64,000 nt of DNA from Flavobacterium micromati (lineage in GTDB: Bacteria > Bacteroidota > Bacteroidia > Flavobacteriales > Flavobacteriaceae): contig NZ_FQWF01000005.1 of NCBI RefSeq assembly GCF_900129585.1, forward strand, positions 124,001 to 188,000, read 5' to 3'. The position numbers and the translations under genes were made by a program. Positions 17,809-25,888 of this stretch are shown piece after piece; the stretch's first letter is position 1; the number at the start of each line of letters is the position of its first letter. The notes beneath the pieces are model-generated. The model saw only the letters and a list, made by a program, of their open reading frames with translations. It did no database searches and had not been told where the DNA came from.

Positions 17809-18454
17809 TTGAAAAAGAAAGCAATATTTAACTGGAGTGGCGGAAAAGATTCTGCGTTGGCGTTGTATAAAGTCTTGAAAGGATCAGAATTTGAAATTAC
17901 TTGCTTGTTAACTAGTGTGAACAATCAGTTTCAGGGCATTTCTTTGCACGGTGTTCGTGTCGAATTATTAGAACAACAAGCTAAAAACATTGGAAAAACG
18001 CTCGAAATAATGCCAGTTCCTGAAATGCCGTCAATGGAAGTCTATTAGAATATAATGCCTGTTACGCTGATAAAATCAAAAAATCAAGGCATTTTACATT
18101 CTATTTTTAGAGATATTTATTTAGAAAATTTACGCCAATATAAGGAAGATCAATTCACCAGAATTGGTTTAACAGTTGTTTTTCCGCTTTGGAAAATACC
18201 TACTTTAGATTTGATTTAAGAAATTATACGTTTAGGATTTAAAACGATCGTGGTTTGTGTCAATGAGCAATTATTAGATAAAAGCATCAAGTCGGATTAT
18301 TGATCAAAATTTTATTAATGATTTACCAGAAAATGTGGATGTTTGCGACGAGAATGGCGAGTTTCACACTTTCACTTTTGACGGACCTATTTTCTCACAA
18401 CCAATCTGTTTCGAAATTGGAGAGACATCGTATCAAAAATATGAAAGTCCATAA
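17809..18454 (+). pseudogene. broken Dph6-like ATP pyrophosphatase gene
   Basis: The start resembles the diphthine-ammonia-ligase-like ATP-PPase family (KKKAIFNWSGGKDSALALYK, PP-loop SGGKDS), then HGVRVELLEQQAK. The frame stops at TAG 18046, continues with IFRDIYLENLRQYKED and VFPLWKIPTLDL to TAA 18217, then KTIVVCVNEQLLDKS. Near 18286-18292 two bases are missing, and the frame shifts to IIDQNFINDLPENVDVCDENGEFHTFTFDGPIF, ending at TAA 18452. The start codon is also TTG. Two nonsense codons and one frameshift in an otherwise full-length gene mark it as a decayed, non-functional gene; the order of hits cannot be told. Confidence 0.85.
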
Positions 18455-18565
18455 AAAGTGAATTCTTCTAGCACAATTCGTGAAACAACTGTTTCTGATT
18501 CTTTCAAATCTTGATTTTGGTACTGTGATTTAATTCCCCAATGATACTTGAAAAATCAATTAGTT

Positions 18566-19771
18566 TTAATTTCGTGCCAACGTAAAAATGAATTTGGATC
18601 CTTTGCCAACCTCTGAATGTACTGATATAGTGCCACCAAGATCTTCAACTAATTTTTTTACAGTCGCTAAACCAATTCCTGTTCCTTTTACGCCAAATCG
18701 ATCTACGCTGTCAACGACAGTAAATAAATTAAAAATAACTTTTTGGTTTTCTTTTGAAATTCCGATTCCGTTATCAGTTACAATGATTTTATAAAAATCA
18801 TGTTCTTCAGTGATAATTATTTCAATTTTTATTTTCTCTTTATCGGTATACTTTATTGAATTGGTAACTAAATTATTTAATATTTGTTCAAAAGCGCCTT
18901 TGTTAACGCAAATAGAATTTACAGTAGCTTTAAAAGTGATGATACAATTATCTTTAAAAATGTAGAGATTTGAAAAATCCTTTTCCAGATCAGAGATAAA
19001 TACTTCACTACAATTTTCTTTATCTAGTAAACTAGATTTACTGTAAAGCAATAAATTATCAATCATTTCCTTTAATTTTACCGTTGAACTTTTAATCAAA
19101 TTAATAACCTCATTACCTTCTTTATCAATTGAATCGCCATAGTTATCTGTGAAAAAATCGCTCAAACCAGAAATATTTGCCAAAGGAGATTTTAAATCAT
19201 GAGCAGCAGAGTAAGCAAATCGCTCTAGGTCATCATTCTTTTTTTTCAGCGCAATTAGCGTTTTTTCAAGTTCAATTTTATTGAGGCGTAGCTCTAATAA
19301 TTTCATTGTTTGGTCTGCTAGCGCTTGCAATGCTGTTTTTTGCTCCTCTGTTAAAATTTTAGGTTTATGATCAATTACGCAAATTGTACCAAGCGGAAGT
19401 CCATGCAAATTTTTTATCGGTGCACCAGCATAAAAAACGACATTGTTTGATCCATCTACGGTAGGATTGTCATAAAAACGAGGGTCTTTTCGGGCGTCAT
19501 TAACTTCAAATACTTCATTAGGATTATTAATGGCATGAGCACAAAAAGAAATGTCTCTTGGTGTTTCAGAAATATCTAAGCCTTTGCGGGATTTAAACCA
19601 TTGACGGTTTTCATCTACAAAAGTAATTAAGGCAATAGGAGTTTCACATATCTGCGAAGCCAATGTTGTCAAATTATCATAATCTGATTCTGGTAAGGTG
19701 TCTAAAATCGAATACGATTTTAATAATTTTATTCTTTCGTTTTCTTTAATAAATTTATCTGGGGCGATCAT
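18566..19771 (-). CDS. GAF-domain sensor histidine kinase
   Basis: 401 residues. An N-terminal GAF domain (about 30-160, with CETPIALITFVDENRQWFKSR and FYAGAPIKNLHG) precedes a short coiled coil and a HisKA dimer with the phospho-acceptor His 191 in SAAHDLKSPLANI. The ATPase lobe has an N box (NNLVTNSIKYT), G1 (DNGIGIS) and G2 (GTGIGLATVKKL). No membrane segment is present, so it senses an internal signal. No response regulator is adjacent, so its partner is elsewhere. Confidence 0.93.
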   Translation of the reverse strand: MIAPDKFIKENERIKLLKSYSILDTLPESDYDNLTTLASQICETPIALITFVDENRQWFKSRKGLDISETPRDISFCAHAINNPNEVFEVNDARKDPRFYDNPTVDGSNNVVFYAGAPIKNLHGLPLGTICVIDHKPKILTEEQKTALQALADQTMKLLELRLNKIELEKTLIALKKKNDDLERFAYSAAHDLKSPLANISGLSDFFTDNYGDSIDKEGNEVINLIKSSTVKLKEMIDNLLLYSKSSLLDKENCSEVFISDLEKDFSNLYIFKDNCIITFKATVNSICVNKGAFEQILNNLVTNSIKYTDKEKIKIEIIITEEHDFYKIIVTDNGIGISKENQKVIFNLFTVVDSVDRFGVKGTGIGLATVKKLVEDLGGTISVHSEVGKGSKFIFTLARN

Positions 19772-20090
19772 TTTATCGTATAACTTTTTTGAATTTTATA
19801 AATATATGCTATCTAGGGTTTTATAATTACGCAAATTGCTTGGGAAAATATATTGACACAAAAATACTCTAAATTCATCCTTACGCTTTTCTTAAAACAG
19901 TGTTTTTATCAAAAATTTAATAGTACCAACAAATTTTTAATCCAAAAAAATAATTTAATAATTAAATATTTACAATTTATAAAACAGTTGTTTTAAGCCA
20001 AAATTAAAAGAATTTCTCTGAAAATCAATCGTTTATTATTGAATAAATTATTTATCGAAAATAGTAAAACAGTTATTATTATTATTATTA
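19772..20090. other. 319-bp stretch without a gene
   Basis: AT-rich, with no frame of note. It should hold the promoter of the histidine kinase, and its end (20073-20090) is most of the TTA microsatellite. Confidence 0.5.
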
Positions 20091-20093
20091 TTA
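20073..20093 (+). repeat. (TTA)7 microsatellite forming stacked stop codons
   Basis: Seven TTA units. The last is the stop codon of the DUF1697 gene on the minus strand, and the other six are in-frame TAA codons directly after it. Confidence 0.9.
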
Positions 20094-20636
20094 TCGCTCT
20101 TCGTACATTTTAAGAAGTTGTATAACGGTATTCCAATTTCGTATTGTGGCAATTACATTTAGTTTTTTCTCGATGTATTTTTGATCAAAGCGTGTTTTAC
20201 CAGCACCTACTGCATACTTTATAAAAATTTTATTTCCATCAATACTCGCTTCATCTGGTTTGAACTGGCTTATTCTTAAATCATTCATACTGTTACTTGA
20301 CAAAGTGGTGGAAATAAAAGCGACGTATAATTTTTTACTATCCACTTCTTTATCTTTTAAAAAAGGATTATTTTTTAAACAATCCTCTAAATCTACTTTG
20401 TCAATGACCACTACAGGAACTTCGTGACCAAAAACCTTGAAAATTTCCTGTTTTATTTTAAACCCAACAGCAGCCGCATTTTCCTCTTCGGTATCTATAA
20501 AAACATTACCTGATTGTATGTAGGTTTGTACATTTTGAAAACCTATGGCTTCCAAAGTCGTTTTTAAAACTTCCATTTTAATCATGCTGTGACCAGAAAC
20601 ATTGATACCACGAAGTAAAGCGAGATGAGTTGTCAT
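20091..20636 (-). CDS. DUF1697 protein
   Basis: 181 residues. The signature LALLRGINVSGHSMIKME followed by YIQSGNVFIDTEE and a C-terminal ATIRNWNTVIQLL identifies the DUF1697 family, which is widespread, cytoplasmic and of unknown function. No partner genes are obvious. Its stop codon lies in a run of seven TAA codons. Confidence 0.92.
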   Translation of the reverse strand: MTTHLALLRGINVSGHSMIKMEVLKTTLEAIGFQNVQTYIQSGNVFIDTEEENAAAVGFKIKQEIFKVFGHEVPVVVIDKVDLEDCLKNNPFLKDKEVDSKKLYVAFISTTLSSNSMNDLRISQFKPDEASIDGNKIFIKYAVGAGKTRFDQKYIEKKLNVIATIRNWNTVIQLLKMYEER

Positions 20637-20765
20637 TATTGTGTTTTTATATTTTGCGAAGGTATTGCGTTTAGAACTGAAATCACAATTTAGTACGTAC
20701 TGTTAAAGTGTAACTGTCATTCTTCAATTAAAGTTTTAGTTTATTTAATCATTTAAAATAATCCC

Positions 20766-20972
20766 TTATTCGCTAACATTTTGTTTTTTTCGAAGATCTA
20801 AATAAGATTTCATAAATAAAACAGCAACTGCCAAACGAAACAAGCGATACACCCAAATATTAGTTTCCCAAAATAGAACTTTATGATTTGTTTCTTCATC
20901 AAATAAGGAATAGATAAAAGAGATCAAGAATAAAATGGCTAGGACTAAATAAATTGTTTTTGATATTTTCAT
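20766..20972 (-). CDS. small two-helix membrane protein of unknown function
   Basis: 68 residues: a hydrophobic helix at 6-24, a polar turn with DEETNHK, a second helix around 42-57 and a basic tail (DLRKKQ). Frame, ATG start and topology are plausible, but no family is recognised. Confidence 0.55.
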   Translation of the reverse strand: MKISKTIYLVLAILFLISFIYSLFDEETNHKVLFWETNIWVYRLFRLAVAVLFMKSYLDLRKKQNVSE

Positions 20973-21112
20973 TATTGGTAAATTTGATTGAGTTTATGGT
21001 AATGTTGTAAGTGAGAATTTAAAGAAAGTTTTAGGGATAAAATATTTGTCTTCTGCGTTGTTAAACTATTTTTTATCATTTTTCAATCCATTATTTTAAG
21101 ATTAGAAACACT

Positions 21113-21376
21113 TTAGATAAATAAAATATTGTCCAGTAAAGCTTTATTCAATTTAGAACCTCTCACAAATAATGGTTGGAAAATCTCAACTCTATTATCG
21201 ACTGTCAGTTTGTTTAATTTTTCATTATCACGAAAGAACGTCATAAAGTCTTTCCTTTTTATCTTTTGATAATATTCTATATTTTGATAGGTTTTTACTA
21301 AATTTTTTGTGTTTAATCCAGTTGCTAATATTATTGTATAATTATAAATAATAAACTTGGAAAGTTTTATATGTTT
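21113..21376 (-). pseudogene. 88-codon open remnant without a start codon
   Basis: The minus strand stays open for 88 codons between TGA (21377-21379) and the TAA at 21113, an unlikely length by chance at this AT content. The text looks like real protein (AT GLNTKNLVKTYQNIEYYQK, NRVEIFQPLFVRGSKLNKA), but no start precedes it and a T homopolymer lies just upstream (21391-21399). It is best read as the 3' end of a decayed gene. No family was recognised. Confidence 0.35.
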
Positions 21377-21558
21377 TCACTTCGTGCGAAAAAAAAAACA
21401 AGTAAGCATATAGATTTTCTTATTTGGATTAATTTTATTTTTATGATTTCAAATATAATAATAATTATCGTACTTTTTATTAGAAAATTCTTTTTCAAAG
21501 TTATTTCGTGATTACCTAATTTTAATTATTTTTTTTTGACAATAAATCAATTGGATCA

Positions 21559-21635
21559 GGCTTTAGCCCGTTTTTAAAAGTAAAATTTAATTTGGCTTTG
21601 GCCAAAACCAATATTAAGTTTTGGCTATAGCCAAA
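21559..21635. repeat. cluster of TTTGGCT-type palindromes
   Basis: GGCTTTAGCC at 21559-21568, TTTGGCTTTGGCCAAA at 21591-21606 and TTTGGCTATAGCCAAA at 21620-21635. The same core returns at 43284-43299. I associate these palindromes with repeats dispersed in Flavobacterium genomes (from memory). Confidence 0.7.
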
Positions 21636-21936
21636 TTATTTTGCATTTATACACATTGGTCTGAAGCCCAACGCTATTGAATTTTTGAAACATTTAAAAC
21701 CAAATTTTGAAAATTAGATAAAGGATGATTTCCAAGCCTTTTAAGATTTGAAATACATTACAAATCAATTGAATGTGAAGGAAGTCTAAAATCCGTCGAT
21801 TTTTATCCAGACTTTTTAAAAAAAAAGTTATTTTTTAACATTGATCTCGAATACTGTTTTCCCTTAATTGTCAAAAAAAAACGAAAAACCAATATTCATC
21901 ATTTCACACTATTTTAGTCATTTACACCGCGTTTTC

Positions 21937-22075
21937 TAGCCTTGATAGCAGTGGAAAGCCTTTACGAGCGGAAAACCATTTTTTCTAGTTGTGGCAGAGC
22001 GACCGGAGGAAGCTCCTGCACCAACTTAGAAAAAAAGTTTGACGCCGCAAAGCTTGTAACGAATAGCGAGAATAG
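21937..22075 (+). ncRNA. long structured RNA element with the AGTGGAAA / AACGAA internal loop
   Basis: The two sides fold into one long hairpin. The innermost parts are GCAG/CTGC and AGC/GCT; TTTTTTCTAGTTG pairs with CAACTTAGAAAAAA with one extra T. Below are GCGG/CCGC and AAG-C-CTTT with AAAGCTT, where one C is bulged. The base carries GATAGCAGTGGAAA opposite TAACGAATAGC. It resembles an abundant flavobacterial structured repeat (possibly the Flavo-1 RNA motif; family name uncertain). A second copy is at 36864-36950. It sits 201 bases before recG on the same strand, or could be an independent RNA on either strand. Confidence 0.6.
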
Positions 22076-22276
22076 CTTCTACGAAAAGAAAAACATCTAT
22101 AATATCGCAGAACTTTTTAGTGCTTTCGATAGATAACATCTGGCTTTTTACTCAATTTTACCATTTTTAAATTTCCAAACAAAAAACTACCTTCGCTTGT
22201 GGAAACAAGAAAGAATCGAGTATGTGAAAATAGCCTCGAAATTATAAAATCTGCAATTTTAATTTGAATACTTGTA

Positions 22277-24385
22277 ATGTCTAATAACCTGCTCCTCACT
22301 CCTATCGAATATTTAAAAGGCGTTGGTCCCAATCGGGGCGAATTGCTTCGTAAGGAATTGGGGATTCATAAGTATGTGGATTTAGTTAATTTTTTCCCTA
22401 ACCGATACATTGATCGAACGCGTTATTACAAAATAAACGAACTGCAAAACAATGGTGCCGAAGTTCAAATTATTGGTAAGATCATCAATATCAAGACCAT
22501 AGAATTTGGTAAAAACCAAAAGCGATTAGTCGCAACATTTGTTGATGACACGGGGCAAATGGAGCTGGTGTGGTTTCAAGGTCACAAATGGATTCGGGAG
22601 AGTTTACAATTGAATGAAGTTTGTGTAATTTTTGGAAAATGTACCACTTTTGGGAATATGTTTAATATGGCGCATCCCGAAATTGAGTTGATGATCGAAC
22701 ACAAACAGAGTCTTCGATCAGCGATGCAACCCGTTTATCCATCGACAGAAACGCTTACAAATCGCGGTGTTTCGAACAAGGTCATTAATAAAATGATGCA
22801 AACATTGTTTCTGGAAACGCAAAATTTATTTGCTGAAACTTTACCTAATTATTTGATTGCCGAACTAAAATTGATTTCCAAAAAAGAAGCTTTATTCAAC
22901 ATTCACTTTCCCACAAGTCCTGATACGTTGGCGAAAGCCAAATTTAGATTGATATTTGAGGAATTGTTCTTTATCCAATTGCAATTAATTACAAAAAATC
23001 TAATCCAGAAACATAAAATAAAAGGCCACTCGTTTACTGTAGTTGGAGAATATTTCAATGATTTTTACCAAAATCATTTACCCTTTGAGCTTACAAATGC
23101 TCAAAAAAGAGTAATCAAAGAAATAAGAAATGATTTGGGTAGTAATGCCCAAATGAATCGATTGTTGCAAGGCGATGTAGGTTCTGGAAAAACAATTGTC
23201 GCGTTTATGAGCATGCTCTTAGCGCTTGACAATGGTTTTCAGGCTTGCTTAATGGCACCTACAGAAATATTAGCCAACCAGCATTATATAGGTTTATCAG
23301 AGTTGGCACAAACGATAAATATAAATATTCGGATTCTTACAGGTTCGACTAGAATTGCACAAAGAAGAATAATTCACGAAGAGTTAGAAAATGGAACCTT
23401 GGATATACTTATTGGAACTCACGCTTTGATCGAAGACAAAGTAAAATTTAAAAATTTAGGTCTAGCTGTAATTGATGAGCAACACCGTTTTGGGGTTGAA
23501 CAACGTTCTAAATTATGGAGAAAAAATACAATTCCGCCACACGTTTTGGTAATGACAGCCACTCCTATTCCTCGTACTTTAGCAATGAGTTTATATGGCG
23601 ATTTAGATATTTCAGTAATTGATGAATTGCCACCTGGTCGTAAACCCATTCAAACCGTACATCGATTTGACAGTAACCGATTAAAGGTTTGGAAATTCCT
23701 AAGAGACGAAATTGCTTTGGGTCGCCAAATATATATCGTGTATCCGTTAATTCAAGAATCGGAAAAAATGGATTATAAAGATTTGATGGATGGTTACGAG
23801 AGTATTTCTAGAGATTTTCCGTTGCCGCACTATTCCATTTCGATCTTACATGGAAAAATGAAACCAGCGGATAAAGATGCTGAAATGAAACGTTTTTCAG
23901 AAGGAAAAACAAATATAATGGTGGCCACAACTGTGATTGAAGTGGGTGTAAATGTTCCTAACGCTAGTGTGATGATTATAGAAAGTGCAGAGCGTTTTGG
24001 GTTGTCACAATTGCATCAACTTCGTGGTCGCGTGGGGCGCGGCGCGGAGCAAAGTTATTGTATTTTGATGACAAGTCACAAACTAAGTCCTGACAGTAAA
24101 ACTAGAATGGAAACGATGGTTCGAACAAATGATGGATTCGAAATTGCTGAAGTTGACTTAAAACTTCGCGGTCCAGGAAATCTAATGGGAACACAGCAAA
24201 GTGGCGTGTTAAATCTTCAAATTGCTGATTTAGTTCGAGACCGAGATATTTTGGCTTTGGCCAGAAATTATGCAATGGTATTATTAAAAGAAGATCCTGA
24301 AATGCAAAAACTAGAGCACACTGTTTTACGAGCAGTTTACATGGAAATGACCAAGAAGAAAAATATTTGGAATTATATTAGTTGA
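22277..24385 (+). CDS. recG: ATP-dependent DNA helicase RecG
   Basis: 702 residues. An N-terminal wedge/OB domain (PIEYLKGVGPNRGELLRKELGI) precedes the superfamily 2 motor: QKRVIKEI, Walker A GDVGSGKT (near 300), LMAPTEILANQHY, IGTHALIEDKV, the DEQH box VIDEQHRFG, TATPIPRTLA, then HGKMKP, VIEVGVNVPNA and QLRGRVGRG. The C-terminal TRG-like part LKLRGPGNLMGTQQSG is present. RecG remodels stalled forks and Holliday junctions. Length and motif set fit a complete gene. Confidence 0.95.
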   Translation: MSNNLLLTPIEYLKGVGPNRGELLRKELGIHKYVDLVNFFPNRYIDRTRYYKINELQNNGAEVQIIGKIINIKTIEFGKNQKRLVATFVDDTGQMELVWFQGHKWIRESLQLNEVCVIFGKCTTFGNMFNMAHPEIELMIEHKQSLRSAMQPVYPSTETLTNRGVSNKVINKMMQTLFLETQNLFAETLPNYLIAELKLISKKEALFNIHFPTSPDTLAKAKFRLIFEELFFIQLQLITKNLIQKHKIKGHSFTVVGEYFNDFYQNHLPFELTNAQKRVIKEIRNDLGSNAQMNRLLQGDVGSGKTIVAFMSMLLALDNGFQACLMAPTEILANQHYIGLSELAQTININIRILTGSTRIAQRRIIHEELENGTLDILIGTHALIEDKVKFKNLGLAVIDEQHRFGVEQRSKLWRKNTIPPHVLVMTATPIPRTLAMSLYGDLDISVIDELPPGRKPIQTVHRFDSNRLKVWKFLRDEIALGRQIYIVYPLIQESEKMDYKDLMDGYESISRDFPLPHYSISILHGKMKPADKDAEMKRFSEGKTNIMVATTVIEVGVNVPNASVMIIESAERFGLSQLHQLRGRVGRGAEQSYCILMTSHKLSPDSKTRMETMVRTNDGFEIAEVDLKLRGPGNLMGTQQSGVLNLQIADLVRDRDILALARNYAMVLLKEDPEMQKLEHTVLRAVYMEMTKKKNIWNYIS

Positions 24386-24764
24386 TTTTTTTTAAAATTT
24401 TAATTAAACCTTTATCATTTCTACTAGTCTAAAAAAAACACTTTATATTGACTTTTAGAAAATATTTCTTTTTTGTTATTAAAGTTTCACATTTTGATGT
24501 AGAAAGTCAATCATCTCAATTAATTTGCAACTGTAAAAGCAAATCGAGTAGCAATAAAATTTATTAATAATTTAAAATTTTGATATTTAATTTAATTTAA
24601 CTGAGAAAAAAATTTAGAAAAGAGCTAATTTTTGCACATACATCACTATTTGTATGTACCAACGTTAAATTATAATAAATGATTAAGCTAATTCCATTTG
24701 TAAAACTTAAATTTGTTTTTTAACTAAAATCACTAATAAATAATCCTACTTTACCTTATAATAT
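24386..24764. other. 379-bp regulatory region of the RND operon
   Basis: No gene is seen. It contains a perfect 7-base inverted repeat (24636-24657) and probably the operon promoter. Confidence 0.55.
24636..24657. promoter_or_regulatory. inverted repeat, candidate operator of the efflux operon
   Basis: ACATACA (24636-24642) and TGTATGT (24651-24657) form a perfect dyad with an 8-base spacer, just after TAATTTTTG, which resembles a -7 box. Position and symmetry suit a dimeric repressor, but no regulator gene is adjacent. Confidence 0.45.
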
Positions 24765-25823
24765 ATGAAAATTAAATACGTAGTTTATGCATTGTTAATC
24801 ATCGGAATCATTGGATTTATTGGTTACAGAATTAATTCTAACAGTAATAAAAATGCAGATTCAAAAGATCAGAAAGGAAAAAGTCAGGCAATGGCCTTGA
24901 GTGGAATTGTTGTTAAATATGAAACTTTTGATAATAATCTTTCCCTTTCGGGATCTATAGAAGCTAATGAGCAAGTAGAAATTCGTAGTGAGGTTTCAGG
25001 AATTGTAGAGGGTATTTATTTTAAAGAAGGTAGCAATGTTAGTAAAGGACAAGTGCTATTTAAAGTAAATGATATTGAGTTGAAAGCGCAATTAAGGCAA
25101 ACAACGACTCGGGAAGGACTAGCTTTTGAAAATGAAAGAAGAGCCAAATTACTACTTGAAAAAGAGGCTATTAGTCAAGAAGAATATGACGTAGCGCGAG
25201 CGGATTTCAAATCAGCGCAAGCGCAAAGTCAATTGATAGAGGCTCAAATTGCAAAAACATCAGTGAGAGCACCTTTTTCAGGAAAAATTGGATTGCGATC
25301 GATTTCGCCTGGAACATACATCACACCAATGATATTAGTAGCAAAGTTAGTCAACATTGGTAAACTTAAAATTACATTTTCGATTCCGGAAAAATATGCT
25401 AGTCAAGTGAAAACTAATACTACGCTAACTTTTAAAGTTGCCGGATCTGATAATAAATATAGTGCAACAGTTTATGCTATTGATCCAGAAATTGCAGTTG
25501 CAACGAGAACACTTCAAGTTCGAGCCATTGCCGAGAATAAAGATGGAAAGCTATTACCAGGAACTTTCGCCGATGTAGAACTGCCTTTAGACATTATAAA
25601 AGATGCAATTGTTATTCCAACTGAGGCAATTGTACCAATACAAAACGGGAAAAAAGTTTTTATCACTAATAATGGTCTCGCTAAGGAATTAATGATCGAA
25701 ACAGCTACAAGAACAGAAACTTCTGTACTTGTGCTTTCTGGTTTAAAAGAGGGCGATACTGTGATCACAAATGGCGTTATGTCGTTAAAAAATGATGACA
25801 AAGTTAAAGTTACAATTAAATAG
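24765..25823 (+). CDS. RND efflux periplasmic adaptor subunit (HlyD-type)
   Basis: 352 residues: an N-terminal membrane anchor (MKIKYVVYALLIIGIIGFIGYRI), lipoyl-like half (SLSGSIEANEQVEIRSEVSGIVEGIYFKEG), a helical hairpin (about 108-160), then the returning lipoyl half (VRAPFSGKIGLRSISPGTYI), a beta-barrel and a membrane-proximal domain (AIVIPTEAIVPIQNGKKVFI). It joins the pump at 25889 to the TolC-like channel at 29041. The three genes are spaced 65 and 56 bases apart, so they form one operon. Confidence 0.95.
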   Translation: MKIKYVVYALLIIGIIGFIGYRINSNSNKNADSKDQKGKSQAMALSGIVVKYETFDNNLSLSGSIEANEQVEIRSEVSGIVEGIYFKEGSNVSKGQVLFKVNDIELKAQLRQTTTREGLAFENERRAKLLLEKEAISQEEYDVARADFKSAQAQSQLIEAQIAKTSVRAPFSGKIGLRSISPGTYITPMILVAKLVNIGKLKITFSIPEKYASQVKTNTTLTFKVAGSDNKYSATVYAIDPEIAVATRTLQVRAIAENKDGKLLPGTFADVELPLDIIKDAIVIPTEAIVPIQNGKKVFITNNGLAKELMIETATRTETSVLVLSGLKEGDTVITNGVMSLKNDDKVKVTIK

Positions 25824-25888
25824 ATTGCGGCATTAGACTATTTAAGTAATAAAAATCTAAGTTCAAAAATCTAAAATCTAAAATTTAA

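Larger units (their letters stand above)
20973..22276. other. 1.3-kb region without an intact gene
   Basis: Between the small membrane gene and recG. It holds the open remnant at 21113-21376, a cluster of TTTGGCTnnnGCCAAA palindromes (21559-21635) and a large structured RNA element (21937-22075). Confidence 0.6.
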
